Assembly (NCBI GenBank): GCA_016098155.1
Contig: JAAAJB010000079.1
Coordinates: forward strand, 1-64,000
Direction: 5' to 3'
Origin: Actinomortierella ambigua
Taxonomy: Eukaryota; Mortierellomycota; Mortierellomycetes; Mortierellales; Mortierellaceae
Length of the DNA: 64,000 nt
Below the pieces are notes generated by a model that was given only the letters and a program-made list of their open reading frames with translations, was not told where the DNA came from and did not search any database. Position 1 is the stretch's first letter. Each line of letters starts with the position of its first letter. The translations under genes and the position numbers were made by a program. Positions 1-10,811 of the stretch are shown piece after piece.

Positions 1-368
1 GGGGGAAAGAGGGGGGGAACAAAGAAGGGACGGGGGGGGAAGGGGGGGGGGGGAGAGAGAGAGAAGTAAGCAGGCAGGCAAAGAAGGGTGAGGGCGGATC
101 GCTCCCAACAACCAAATTGGATTTGGGACAACGCGTGCTACGAATCAAACGAGCCACCAAGAAACCGCGTCCAAGTGGTCCGTCAGTCGTGGTAGGAACA
201 CACACCAAAGAACACACGTTCTGTACCCCCTGATCAAAAGTAGAAAACTACAAGTAGTGCCGATGGTGCATCGCACTCGACTCTCTATACAGCGTATCCA
301 AGGGCAACGACCATTGGGCAACCCTGTGCAAACACATACAGACTAAGAGCTGAACCCAACCAACCCCA
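1..368. other. gene-free left edge with a G-rich tract
   Basis: The first 60 bases are almost pure purine with long G runs. The remainder up to the stop codon of the first F-box-like gene shows no open frame with recognisable content and is probably the 3' flank of that gene. Confidence 0.6.
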
Positions 369-2552
369 CTACGGATCGAGAGCCGGCAGATTCTCCAGCA
401 ACTCTGACACGCCATTTTCCAGCGCAAGCAGCCATTCTCGACCCTGCGCTTGGCTGCGGTCGCTCCGATTGTAGCTCCATTCGATGCCCACTTGGACCTG
501 TGGAAGAACTGCCTCGAGGATCGTCCGATAGCACCTAGCAAAATCTTCGGCCTCGAACGACTCGCTTGCTGACCAAAGGGGTGTGCCCGTGTTGATCGAA
601 ATGTCCAGGCGGCGGAGCCGATCCCAGCAACAGGCTTCGCTTGCCTTCTTGTCCTTGAGCATCTCATCCAGTTGAAGATCCCACCTGTCTTGGGTCTTCC
701 TGTGACCGATCGTGCGGCTCAGGAGGTGACTTGTCTTTGCTCGCAAGGTCGCCAGCTTTGAGCCTCCTAACAAAGAAGAAGAAGAAGAAGAAGGAGGAAA
801 GGCAGCAGGAGGAGGATGATATCGCTGGTGGCGACCGTGGAACCGGTCCAGCTGGCGCAACTGACGGCAACGCGCGAGATTAGTCCATCGGCATTCACGG
901 TCCTGTTCCGTCGGCTGCACACTCATCCATCGCAGCACCGGCATCGGAAGGTCTCGTCGCTCACTGTGATGGGCACTATAGGCTGGCGACATGGTCTTGT
1001 GCACCAATGTCCGTTCGAACGGTGTATCGTACGGCCATGGCGATCGGGGCGCCGATGTCCATCTGGCCTGGCAGGCTCGTTTGTAGCCAGTCGCTCGCAA
1101 AGTAAGGTGCTCAAGTTGCCGTAAACGGCCCAAGAAACATAGCCCACCTTCTGGGTCAAGGTCAAACGCCTCCTCGGGAAATCGAAGGTCCAGCGTTTGG
1201 AGTTCTGGGCAGCTGACCACAATAAACCCACAGGTGAGTCGTGAGGCTCTTGAGTATCCTGCCGCCACCGGATCTTGGTTATTCCTGGTTGTTCGGTCGT
1301 TGAAGTAGTGCGGCAGCGACACGGATATCACCAGGACCTTAAGTTTGGTACATGCCCATGGCCTGGGCAAGAGACCATCCACCTCCTGAAAGGCTTGGCT
1401 CGATGAATCAAATAATAGATACTGGTAGCTCAGTCCCGGTAGAATGGCCTCTTGAAGACATTGAGCGTTGTCACTGCAGAGGAAACGGTGTACCCATCCT
1501 GGCAGGGCCTGCTTGTCGACAAATCTGCCTGCAATCTCTAGTCTTGTCAGCTGTCGAGAAAACGCAAGCATGACCATCAGACACGATAGATTGTTAATGC
1601 ACTCGATTCTGTCCGCCTTTGGGAAATAGGTAGCGAGCTGGGTGAGCGTCACGTGGGGCTCCCGAAAAGCATCCGTCTGAATCCGTCGCAAGTTGGGGCA
1701 TAAAGGTTGCCAAAGAGTCAGAAAGGGGGTAGTGAAGAGGTCATCGGGCGAGGTCGAGATCGCGTATAGTGCAAGATTTTCGAGAGATGACCCTGCAATG
1801 TACAGCAGGAAGGCCTTAAGTGGGATAACATCGATCTTGACACCGTCCAATCGCACAGTGACCAATTGAATAACAGGGTCTGGCAACCACCCATCGGGGA
1901 AAGGTTCGATAATCGCGTTGTGCAGAAGCAAATGTCTGAGATTTGGCATAAGATACGTGCCGGACAAAAAGAGACGCAATGCGACCAGCTGGGGATGAAA
2001 AAATACGAGTTCCAGCAACGTAAGCTGTAGGCGCAAGTGGTGATGACAAAGAACCCGTGGTATGTCGTCTTTGGCCATGTGCGTCAAGCACAGCTCACGC
2101 AGGCGCGACTTTGGTGCCGCCATGTTGGGAGCCTCCAAGTCGAGGGTTCTCTCTAGGAAGGTGAGCAACAGGGTGACATGCATCGAGAAATCCTCGCGGT
2201 CCTTGTGGTCGTAGGGACACTTGAGATGCAATCGAGAGACACCGGACAGTGGGTAGGCAGGTCGTGGTCGTTGAAAGACTATTTTTGTCGACTCTAAAGA
2301 CGCGCAGCGGAAGAATACTAGTCTGCCTGCCGCGTACCATCGACGGCATACAAGAAGGGGACTCCAGGGTATCTTTGGCCGTGAGAAATTTTGGTGGAAA
2401 GGATACCCGCTGGTATTGTATCGCATAAGCGTGAAAGAGGATGGCCGAAAGACGTGGCTGAGAACGATGGTCAGGATGTCATCCACGTCTAAAGCACGAT
2501 GGTTTCTTTGCCGCAGCGAAGTTGTACACAGGGCTTTAGAGTCGAGATGCAT
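369..2552 (-). CDS. F-box/LRR-like protein (paralogue 1)
   Basis: Single-exon minus-strand frame of 727 codons from the ATG at 2552. An in-frame ATG at 2600 would add 16 residues. I prefer 2552 because it places the F-box-like start at the same distance as in the neighbouring paralogue. The N-terminal 80 residues look like a degenerate F-box: an I/L-rich helix (VDDILTIVLSHVF), then SPLLVCRRWYAAG. The rest has irregular leucine-rich stretches such as LRHLLLHN and LRQLEHLTLRA. Proteins of this type usually act as substrate receptors of SCF ubiquitin ligases, with the LRR part binding the target; that role is inferred here. It shares the block FDLDPEGGLCFLGRL with the gene at 2687-4723, so the two are tandem duplicates. 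A Ser/Pro insertion near residue 610 is low complexity. The substrate is unknown. Confidence 0.75.
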   Translation of the reverse strand: MHLDSKALCTTSLRQRNHRALDVDDILTIVLSHVFRPSSFTLMRYNTSGYPFHQNFSRPKIPWSPLLVCRRWYAAGRLVFFRCASLESTKIVFQRPRPAYPLSGVSRLHLKCPYDHKDREDFSMHVTLLLTFLERTLDLEAPNMAAPKSRLRELCLTHMAKDDIPRVLCHHHLRLQLTLLELVFFHPQLVALRLFLSGTYLMPNLRHLLLHNAIIEPFPDGWLPDPVIQLVTVRLDGVKIDVIPLKAFLLYIAGSSLENLALYAISTSPDDLFTTPFLTLWQPLCPNLRRIQTDAFREPHVTLTQLATYFPKADRIECINNLSCLMVMLAFSRQLTRLEIAGRFVDKQALPGWVHRFLCSDNAQCLQEAILPGLSYQYLLFDSSSQAFQEVDGLLPRPWACTKLKVLVISVSLPHYFNDRTTRNNQDPVAAGYSRASRLTCGFIVVSCPELQTLDLRFPEEAFDLDPEGGLCFLGRLRQLEHLTLRATGYKRACQARWTSAPRSPWPYDTPFERTLVHKTMSPAYSAHHSERRDLPMPVLRWMSVQPTEQDRECRWTNLARCRQLRQLDRFHGRHQRYHPPPAAFPPSSSSSSLLGGSKLATLRAKTSHLLSRTIGHRKTQDRWDLQLDEMLKDKKASEACCWDRLRRLDISINTGTPLWSASESFEAEDFARCYRTILEAVLPQVQVGIEWSYNRSDRSQAQGREWLLALENGVSELLENLPALDP

Positions 2553-2686
2553 GTTGAATGACAGATGGGAGACTCGCACAAATGCATGCAATGCGCTCAT
2601 TGGCTTCTTCAGCCAAATCCAGTCATGGGTCAGGGAGGGGAGAGGGTGATTTAGTCTAGATCACCCTTTCATTGGATGGTTTTGTC

Positions 2687-4723
2687 CTACACAAACAAGA
2701 CTTCTACATGAGGGAGAACTAACTGGAGCTCCTTGGCATAGCATCGTGTAAAGGCATCATAAAACGCCCCCTTCTCCTTGTGGTTGGACGGATAGTAGTC
2801 GCAGTCGTAGGGCTCCGCATGGCAGATCATCGACTTTAGCTGGTGCCACGATGCACCCTCCTTTGCTGTCTTGTCAGTAAGCATGGCCTCCAAAAGTCGT
2901 TGCCATTCCAAGCCTGCCTTGCCGCGCCTGCCTTTTCCTTGAACGGTCAACCTGACAGCCAGCAAAACATCATTGTCTAGCCGATAGAGGTAGCGACATC
3001 GAGCCAAGTTGGTCCATTTCTTCTTCGCATCCTCGTCCGTCGGGTCGGTGCTCATCCAACGCAGCACAGGCAGACTCAGCTCCTGTACACCCGAGGCATC
3101 AAACCAAGGTATAGCCACCTTGTGCGCTTGGACCAGCGCTGGCCGTGGCCACTGGCGCCCGTTGTCATACGGCCATGGCCGTCTTCCAAGTGCGTTCGCA
3201 TAGACATGCGGAAATGATTGCGTCAGGCCATTGGCCTGTCGCCAAGTGAGGTGCTGCAGGTGCTGAAGGCGTCCAAGGAAACAGAGACCACCCTCCGGGT
3301 CTAGATCAAACGCCTTGCCAAGAAACCCAATCTCCAACGTCACCAGCTGGGGACAACTGACGGCGACAAAGCCGCACGCCAGCCGCGAAGCCTTGGCATA
3401 CTGCGCATACGTGCGACGGACGATGCACCGCGTCATACGGTCGTTGGTGTACTGTGGCAGGATAAACGCGATCGTGAGCTTTTGAAGCGACGCACAGGCC
3501 CAGGTCCCTGGCGGGATCTCGTCCGCGTGCACCCACATGGGGTCAAAGATCGCCGCGTTGAATCGGATCGCCGGCAAGGTGAGCTCCAGCAGGCCAGCGG
3601 CGGCGGCTTCATCCTCGCAGAGAAACTGGTGAAGCAGACGCGAGATCTTTTGATTGTAAATCATCCTACCGGAAATATCAAGTCGTCCTAGACGAAAATC
3701 GAGGGTGAAGAGAGCTCCTGTCATCTTTGGCGTATTGACAAGCTCGATCCATTGCGAACGAGCAGCAAAGGGGCGCGTGAGAACTGTCATTGTGTTGGGA
3801 TCGTCCTCTGTGCCCTGAATTTGGAACCATTCAAGGTTGCGGCAGAGACCTGCCAGGGTATCAAGAAACTCATCGGAGAAGAGGATCGCGACAGGTATGA
3901 CATACACACTCACAGATAGCTGCTCAAGCGATGGCCCAGCTACAGCTAGGAGTAGAGTCTGGAGCGTCTCTAGTTGCGCTCGGACTCTATCGAGGCGGAG
4001 AGTCGTCAGACGAATAGTTGAACCCTGGAGAAAGTCATCGGGAAGGGGTGCAATCTCAACGCCATGTAGGAGAAGGTGTCTTAGGTTGGGTAGACATATG
4101 GATGGATCGCCAACATTCTCGGTTGACGACGATAGTAGGCGATGCACAGGCAAGGCAGTTATGTTTGAAGATGACAACTCTAGCAGCGTGAGGTGGATTT
4201 GCAACTGAGGGATTCTACAGATGAGTGGCAGGTATCGCATCGGCGAGAGATTCGTCAAACGGAGCTCGCGTAGTTGAGGCCTCGCGGTGCCCGAGCTAGT
4301 GCTCAAGAGATGGCCAAGGTGAGCCAGAAGAGGATCGACGTGCTCATGAAAGCTGATCCAGGCGAAGCAGGCGGGGAGAGTGAGGTGTATCCTGGCGATA
4401 TGAAGTAGTGGATGGGGGAATCTGGCTTGGCTGTTAAAAGAGAGGGCCTCCATGGCCGATGTTGCGCGACGAAAGACTGCCCTCTGGCCAACAGAGCTCC
4501 AAAGGCGGCACACAAGCAGAGGATTCATCCATTCAGAGTGGGTCTTGCGCTGTTTGTGGTGCACACGTCTCAGGTCCCTGTGCCTGAGCTCCTCGAGCAA
4601 CGGCTGAAGAGCATATTCCAGAATCACTCTGAGAATATCTGGCATGAAGATAGCCTGATGGGGCCCCCGTCGAGGTGGAGTCAAGTACGGTGCCTCTAAT
4701 GAAGCCTTGTCCATCGGTGGCAT
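2687..4723 (-). CDS. F-box/LRR-like protein (paralogue 2)
   Basis: Single-exon minus-strand frame. The open frame runs upstream to 4816, but the ATG at 4723 (MPPMDKASLE) is the likely start because the upstream residues are encoded by A/T-rich leader sequence. This gives 678 residues. The N terminus has an F-box-like pattern (MPDILRVILEYALQPLL, then NPLLVCRLWSSVGQRAVFRR). LRR-like segments follow (LRELRLTNLS, LRHLLLHGVEI, LQHLQHLTW). It parallels the preceding gene along its length, including FDLDPEGGLCFLGRL and the motif LPVLRWMS. The two lie head-to-tail about 130 bp apart, as expected for a local duplication. A likely role is SCF adaptor, inferred from family. No membrane segment or signal peptide is visible. 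Confidence 0.75.
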   Translation of the reverse strand: MPPMDKASLEAPYLTPPRRGPHQAIFMPDILRVILEYALQPLLEELRHRDLRRVHHKQRKTHSEWMNPLLVCRLWSSVGQRAVFRRATSAMEALSFNSQARFPHPLLHIARIHLTLPACFAWISFHEHVDPLLAHLGHLLSTSSGTARPQLRELRLTNLSPMRYLPLICRIPQLQIHLTLLELSSSNITALPVHRLLSSSTENVGDPSICLPNLRHLLLHGVEIAPLPDDFLQGSTIRLTTLRLDRVRAQLETLQTLLLAVAGPSLEQLSVSVYVIPVAILFSDEFLDTLAGLCRNLEWFQIQGTEDDPNTMTVLTRPFAARSQWIELVNTPKMTGALFTLDFRLGRLDISGRMIYNQKISRLLHQFLCEDEAAAAGLLELTLPAIRFNAAIFDPMWVHADEIPPGTWACASLQKLTIAFILPQYTNDRMTRCIVRRTYAQYAKASRLACGFVAVSCPQLVTLEIGFLGKAFDLDPEGGLCFLGRLQHLQHLTWRQANGLTQSFPHVYANALGRRPWPYDNGRQWPRPALVQAHKVAIPWFDASGVQELSLPVLRWMSTDPTDEDAKKKWTNLARCRYLYRLDNDVLLAVRLTVQGKGRRGKAGLEWQRLLEAMLTDKTAKEGASWHQLKSMICHAEPYDCDYYPSNHKEKGAFYDAFTRCYAKELQLVLPHVEVLFV

Positions 4724-4835
4724 GGCGTGATGAAATGTGCACAATGAATGAGTGATGTGGAGAGGAGAGACAACTCTGAGCCCAAAAATACTTTTTTTTT
4801 GGCTTGTAGCAACCACAAATTTACGAAACCACCAT

Positions 4836-4930
4836 TGTGGCCGTTTTTAAGTGTGCAACGTTGTATTGGCATTAAATTTATAATGCACAACACAACCTTG
4901 TGTTTTCCCGTGTGCACATAAATGACCCCA
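4836..4930. repeat. short dispersed repeat, left copy
   Basis: This stretch begins ATTGTGGCCG, continues through a TTTAAG element and AATGCACAACA, and ends near TTTTCCC. The same order of blocks recurs at about 5974-6058. Identity is partial, so these may be old copies of a small element or remnants of a duplication. Confidence 0.4.
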
Positions 4931-5095
4931 GGCCTTCGATTTTTTCTGCTCCGCTCCATCTCCCTCGATACCGAACCATGATGGATACGACCAGCCCATG
5001 AAGATCCAAGACAGAGCCTATCATCAGAAGCGTGTGGGTGCCCACCTACGATCGACGATCAACAAGGTACCATTGGTGGGGGAGTGGACAAAGGT

Positions 5096-5402
5096 ATGGT
5101 GAAGCCCGATCAGGAAGATTTTACACTCAGCCATCTCCCAATAGAAGACGTAGATTGGTTGGCCACAATCGACAGTCTTGAGAGACGGGAGTCTGCTGAT
5201 GATGCAGAGGCCATTGCATTGCACCGTCAAGGGCTCAGCAAGAATTTGCAGCAGCGTAGTATGGTCTTACACGAATGTAACAGAAGGTTGTGGTAGCACT
5301 GTGAATACAAACGAGGATATTAGGTGGTACAAGAAGGCTGCAGACCAAGGGCATGGAGATGCAAAGGATCTTTTGGAGTTTCTTCAAAAGCACCTGGACT
5401 AA
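5096..5402 (+). pseudogene. Sel1-repeat protein relic
   Basis: Two overlapping plus-strand frames together resemble the tail of a Sel1-like repeat protein. The first frame runs from an ATG at 5096 to 5296. The second ends at 5402 and carries IRWYKKAADQGHGDAKDLL, a good match to the Sel1 repeat pattern with its W-Y-x-KAA-x-QG core. A one-base frame change separates them. Only one recognisable repeat is left, whereas working Sel1 proteins have several. I read this as a decayed fragment rather than a gene. It sits between the two copies of the dispersed repeat at 4836 and 5974. Confidence 0.5.
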
Positions 5403-5644
5403 AGACTCGTATTGACATCCCAACATGTGGCTTTGTCTAGCCCATACATAATCATTGGTTTCAAGAAATTACCCTTCCAGAATGATTTATAATCCATCTC
5501 GTCTGAGCAGCCTGGTCGACACCTGACGAGAAGCCGACAAATATTGGTATCATGTCGATAGAAAATGGGAGTGTGTAAACACATCTGACAGAGGCTTTCT
5601 GCATGTGGATCATTCATCTCGGATTTGTATCGAATGCGTTTCAT
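5399..5644 (-). other. unassigned open frame, possibly an old exon
   Basis: A minus-strand frame of 81 codons that stays open upstream to about 5690. It contains a run of cysteines (CQMCLH and CRPGC) and a W/K/F-rich end. Composition looks coding-like, but I recognise no family and see no partner exons. It may be a fragment of a decayed gene. Confidence 0.2.
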
Positions 5645-5973
5645 GGCATCACTTTCGACTTTGCGCCATGTATCGTATCCAGAACTCGTGGAAGGGATCT
5701 CTTGATGGCCTTCTCGACAGTCAACGAAACAAGACTAGTGGATTGCAGTATACATCGAGCGAGCGAAAAAGCATTTGGCAGACACTACGTTGTAGCAAAG
5801 CACCAACATTCACCTCCCCCCCCCCTCTTCCCAACGTTAGTCATGGCGTGAGTTCTCTCGTATACAGATCAGAACCACAAAGCGGGGACCCAAACTGACT
5901 GCAGACGACCAGCCTACCCCGGGCCGATTTCTCTCTCCTCGACCTCCACAGACTGGACAGACTAATCTGCACA

Positions 5974-6058
5974 ATCATTGTGGCCGATTTAAGCGCATAA
6001 GGTTGCGTGCAGATTTTGGTATGTTAAATGCACAACATTGTATTTCCCTTAAAGACAC
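5974..6058. repeat. short dispersed repeat, right copy
   Basis: Second copy of the element seen at 4836-4930, in the same orientation, with ATTGTGGCCG, TTTAAG, AATGCACAACA and TTTCCC blocks in the same order. The two copies bracket the Sel1 relic and the unassigned frame. Confidence 0.4.
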
Positions 6059-7709
6059 AACCTTACGCCCCTCCCTCGGTTTCGCCAGCTGCTTGTACAC
6101 TGGCACGGCTTCACCAGGATGGTAAAGTCAAAACCAGGGCGACAGGAGTCGTTGGTCCTACAGAGAGAGAGACAAAGAGAGGTGAGGGAGAGGTGCTGAA
6201 TGGTAAGCAGGGGTGGAGAAGCATCACGAGCATTGTTGCCCCTCCAAGCAGACCATGTGGCACCCCTCGCCGCTTCTCTGCGACCAGTGGAGCTTGAAAC
6301 TCATCTTCCTTACAGCGCTACAGAGACGCCCCATGAAAGATGCCCTCGTCAAACCAGCCTCTCGATACATCTGAGGGAATGATGCCTATGTATGGATGGT
6401 GGTATGGAAAGCCGAAGAAGGTCGATGAGGAAAAAGACTTTCTTTTGTTGGAGAAGGTGGATGTGGAAAAGGTCTTTGGTGAAGAAGGTTGGTGTGGAAA
6501 GTCGACAGAGAGGTCTTTGTAAGTGTGGCTTTCAAGTCGTGGGGCGCGTTTGTGTTTTCCCTCTTCAAATGCATCCTTAGTCTATGAGAGGATGATAACC
6601 TTCCCCCGAGAACACAGCGCTTTCTGGATGTACGTAGGGAACACCTTTTTCCCCATTGACCAAGCGAAACCCGTTCCAAGTCCGAAGGAGTTGGGTACAC
6701 GTGGCAATCATGGACGACCAAAGGAATGTCCGCTTATGTCACTATACATAATTATAGAGGGCTTGGTGAGGTCTATCTGAACGAAGAGACTACATGTATC
6801 TGCATCAAATCTCAAAATCACATAGCCTCACCTGCGGAGTCCTCATCAAAATGCCCTACAAAGCACACAACCTGGCTTTCTAACACTGGACGACACGAGG
6901 GTTTGCTTGACTTTTTGTCGTAAAGCCAGCACCCATGGCCGTGTATTTCGCCTCGCTCTACTGGCGTCTTCAGACCGCTCCAGCCCCTCCCCTCCCCTCT
7001 TCCTCAAAAAATGGACGAGGCTAGATTCTTCAGACAAGGCAAGCTCTCGACCAAAAACAAGGTCGCGATATACGGTGGACAATACCCTCAACGCACTCGC
7101 TCCTTCACGCGCAATTCTGCCTCCGGCACTGGCCACACGATCCACTTTTCTTCCTACTTGTCGAGTTTTTTTGTATTTGTTTAGTTATGCCACGCTCCAG
7201 AAATACCAGGGATCATTTCTCCCTTCCTGCGACACTCTAACAACAACAACAAAAGCCTGAATAGACTGACAAAGAGCTCATTGAGGTCATCTCTCCTTCC
7301 AAGTCAACACACTCTCTCCTACCCTTTTAAGAAGGACAAGAGACTTTCCCCTTCCTCTCTCTCTCACTCCCCTTCTACCGAGCTCATTTGTCTTGCTGGT
7401 ATCGTGAGATTCATGCAGTCCTTCTTTCTTGGAAGCAACTTTGGCCTCTCTCCACATCCTCTCTCACCCGAGCACCATGCAAGCAACAATCTGAATGTCT
7501 CATTAGCTTCACAAACGGCAAATAAGCCGCTCAATAAACTTTCTTCTCTTAAAAAAAAAAAGAAAAAAAATCAAAACAGGCGATGGTATACAGCAGCTGT
7601 TAAAGGTGGGGTTGGGAGACGGATCGATGCAGGTGGAAAGACAAGGAAGAGCGCTATGAAAAGGGAGAGGTTGGCTTAAGGTTTTTGCCATTTTTTTTTC
7701 TTCTTTTGA
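6059..7709. other. gene-poor intergenic stretch
   Basis: Short frames occur on both strands but none resembles a protein family or has splice partners I can justify. At 6400-6510 there is a short imperfect direct repeat around GAAGGTCGATGAGGAAAA. An A-rich run lies at 7549-7570. The last part is probably the 3' flank of the secreted-protein gene. Confidence 0.5.
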
Positions 7710-8036
7710 CTACTTCATCTTGCAAGCAATGGTTTTTGCTTTGCTGTCCCAGTAAAGTTCGCTCTGGGTGCTGTCGTGGTATTGGCTGCAGTTGTTATCC
7801 TTGTAGACGGTACAGGTGGCACCCTCCGTGAGGATTTTAAAGCCCGAATAGTACTCGTAGTTCACGTTGTAGCATCCCGTAGGCGGGAAAGTCTGGGGTG
7901 CATCCTGCATGCTTCCTCTGCCGAACATAGTCGTTTTGACGTCGGTCTGGAGATCACTACGCTCACGCACTGGTAAACATGTTGCTATGGTCGTCAGAGC
8001 AACGACGGAAAGAAGCGTCGTCAAGAGGCGCGACAT
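7710..8036 (-). CDS. small secreted cysteine-containing protein
   Basis: Intronless gene of 108 residues. Residues 1-19 form a clear signal peptide (MSRLLTTLLSVVALTTIA followed by T), with cleavage likely near residue 20. The mature part has four cysteines at 55, 75, 83 and 105, a spacing that suggests two disulphides. The element CTVYKDNNC followed by a C-terminal cysteine resembles the pattern of small crystallin-fold secreted fungal proteins; this is a resemblance by eye, not an assignment. The protein is probably exported to the wall or medium. The ATG lies in a normal context and the signal peptide fixes the start. No function can be given. Confidence 0.75.
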   Translation of the reverse strand: MSRLLTTLLSVVALTTIATCLPVRERSDLQTDVKTTMFGRGSMQDAPQTFPPTGCYNVNYEYYSGFKILTEGATCTVYKDNNCSQYHDSTQSELYWDSKAKTIACKMK

Positions 8037-9071
8037 TTTGGGAGGATTAGTTGGGTTGTTTGAGAGGAGGCCCGGAGGAGGGGTGGTGGTGGTGTTGGTG
8101 GGAGAGGAAAAAAAAATAAAAAGGGTGTGTTCAAAGTAGGGCTAAAGATGGTGGGTGAAGGGAAACGAGTTGACTGGGGTGCAACAAGGAAATTCAGAGA
8201 AAAGCGAGGCGTTGAAACCCCCCTCATCACCTGTACGACCATGATATTTAAGCGACGACTATACAGATTAAGGGCACAATAAATGCTCTTGACTGGATGC
8301 CCCCCTTTCTTGTTGGTCGGGAGGGATAAAAAAAAAAGTTCGGGAGGGATAAAGGAGGGGGGTATCTGTACAGTCCTGCTGCTGTAGCTGTCTTTCTGGG
8401 TTGTCTGTTTATATCTGTCTACATGTATATCTGTGTGTATGTCTGTGCTTTGTGTCTGTGTGCAAATGGTCCCTTCATGTCAATGAGGGGGCAGGTCAAA
8501 CTCCTGCTTTTGCTCCTATCCAAAAATGGTGTTCCCATTACTGCCCATCTCATAGCAAATTCTCTGAAAAGCCTACAGTGAAGGTCAATTCTGGGGCAAA
8601 CATCTCTTTTTTTAGGGTAGCATGTACAACAACACACCCTCTCTACGGTGCATTTCACCGAGCTGTCGAGGAGATTGAGCATGTCTTCTTTGTCGCAGTA
8701 CTGCTATGATTCGTAGGTGGGGTGTGTCCTTGAAGCAACGTAGGGGAAGGGGGTGCAACTATTTTCGGCTCACTGGAATTTGTTGTCCCTTGACTCCCTG
8801 TCGCGAGAAGCGAGGGTTCCTTTTCTTCTTTTTTCTTTGTATCTGTCTGCTTGTCTGCCTGTTTGTCTTGTTCTTTTCATCATTCAGCACATCCTAGACA
8901 AAGCAACCCTCGTATGTAGCATAGCAGGCATGGCTCACACACGCACATACACACACTTCTGGTGGTGTGCAGGACACGAGATATTCACACGTTGATACAC
9001 CATTCGTCCTGAGCATAAGCATATTGACCTCTTTTGTTTTTTTGAGGGGTAAGGGGGAGGAAGTGCCTCTA
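8037..9071. other. intergenic, simple-sequence rich
   Basis: Contains the promoter side of the secreted-protein gene, then TGTCTG-rich simple sequence (8395-8465 and 8838-8875) and a short CA-rich tract near 8938-8955. No coding content or RNA gene is recognisable. Confidence 0.5.
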
Positions 9072-10811
9072 TCAAAACTTGAATTGCTCTCCCACCGTCT
9101 CAAGGACCTTCCGAACAATCTCCCAATCCTTGCCGATGTTTGTTCGCCAATTGCTGATCGCTGCTCGGATGGCAGGGCGGCTCTTCCAGACTGTACCCGA
9201 AAAGGCAGCGACTCCCGTGTCGTTCAGCGCCTTGACGACGGCTTCCTGCCTCCTAGCCTCCGCTTCCAGCTCCTTCTCCTCTTCTGCCGCCGGCTTGTTT
9301 GGCGGCGAAGTCGCCTGGAAGACGACGATATTCAGCGGACATTCTTCTTCCAGCACCGTCCAAAGGTCAGGTCGCTCGACCTTCATCCAGTGGTGCATCG
9401 TCTTGGCGAAACGGCAGTTGTCCTCGACAATCTTTTGATATCCTGCTCGACCATAGGCACGCAATGTCGCCCAGACCGCTAGTGCTCGCATGCGCTGCGA
9501 GTTTTCGATCGAAAGGTTCATCGGGTGCGTTGGCACGCCTGGCACGGGCTTGAGGTATGCAGCCGAGGAAGAAAAGACACGTTCCAGGTCTCTCTCGAGG
9601 TCGCGACGAACGATGAAGAAGCCGCAGTCGTATGGCACATTGAGCCACTTGTGACCGCAGACTGGAATCGTTAAATCAAAGCGGATCAGCAATGTGCGTG
9701 TGTGTGTGTGTGTTTGTTTGTAAGTAAGAGAGAGAGAGAGAGTTAGAGTGACTGCAGGATAGGGCACACATGAAACAAGGACAAAAGGCGCGATGGGAAT
9801 TCCTACCTGTGATGCTGTCTGCCAGCTCAAGACCGTCAGCCAATTCGGCATAGGAGGGCGAACATCGCGCAAAAGCCCCGAAAGCGCCATCTATATGTAG
9901 GAAGGCACCATGCTGGCGGCAGAGCTCGGCAATGCGCTGTACCGCACCCGGTCTTGGAAAGATGCCTGTGTTCACCTCACCAAAGCCCAAGACGACCATC
10001 ACTGCCTTTCCCTGACGCGCCAACTCTTGGAGTTTGCTCTCCAAGACTCCTTCGTCCTCAAGATGGCCCATCATCTCGTGGACCTGCTTGCGACCGATGC
10101 CCAACATAGACGCAGCTTTGTAGACGGTGGCGTGGGCACGGTTGGTCAGGACCACGACCTGGCCATCGTATCCATCTTGGCTATAGTCGATGCCAAACTT
10201 GGTAGCCCCAAGCCATTGACGACCCAGAGCCACAGCTTCGATGTTGGACGCGGTCGATCCCGTGGTGAGGATGGCCCGAAATTGAGTCGTCGGCAGATCG
10301 AGCAACGAGACAAACATTTCACAGGCTTGGTGTTCGATCTGTGTCTGACCCGAGTATACATTCTGCGTGGCAAGAATCGAGTTTTGGTCGTACACGGTGG
10401 TCAACCAGTCGGCGACAAGTGCCGCCTTAAAAAAAAAGGAGCATAGAGGAACAATTTGTCAGAGTCAATTGTCCAAAAAAAAGGGGGGGAAGGGGGTGTA
10501 TTGGCTTGTTTTCTTCATTGAATGAGAAAAAGGGTCCCACATACCGGAGTAACACCGCCAGTGACGAGGCTAAAGTACCTGGGGCCGACCGAATTGGGCA
10601 GCGAAGGCACCAAGGTGGACATGAGCTCTTGAAAGGTGGCTTCCAGGCCAATTCCGCTCCCAGTCAGACCGAGAGCCGCCATCGAGGAGGCGGAAACAGG
10701 CTTTGCAGGCAGGATAGGTAGCTGCTCACAGGCCTCGTGATGATCTCGTGCATGTTCTGCAACCTGGGCCAGAATCTGACCCAGGATGTCTTTGGTGGTG
10801 TCGATAGACAT
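9072..10811 (-). CDS. group II PLP-dependent decarboxylase
   Basis: Three exons on the minus strand: 10545-10811, 9807-10425 and 9072-9661, joined in frame to 491 residues. Introns are 119 and 145 bp with GT-AG ends. Joining exons 2 and 3 recreates SITVCGHKWLNVPYDCGFF, which carries the lysine that binds pyridoxal phosphate. Upstream HIDGAFGAF supplies the aspartate that contacts the cofactor ring nitrogen. The N-terminal part (VADWLTTVYDQN) is typical of the aromatic amino acid/glutamate decarboxylase superfamily. The enzyme would remove the alpha-carboxyl group of an amino acid to give an amine. The substrate (tyrosine, tryptophan, glutamate or other) cannot be told from the sequence. It is probably cytosolic, as no signal peptide is seen. 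Intron 2 carries a GT/GA microsatellite. Confidence 0.85.
9697..9741. repeat. GT and GA microsatellite in decarboxylase intron 2
   Basis: A run of GT dinucleotides followed by a GA run on the plus strand, entirely inside the second intron of the decarboxylase gene. Confidence 0.8.

Noticed and set aside
7281..7679. 132-codon plus-strand frame
   Set aside because: Low-complexity Ser/Leu/Lys composition running through poly-A, with no splice partners or family match.
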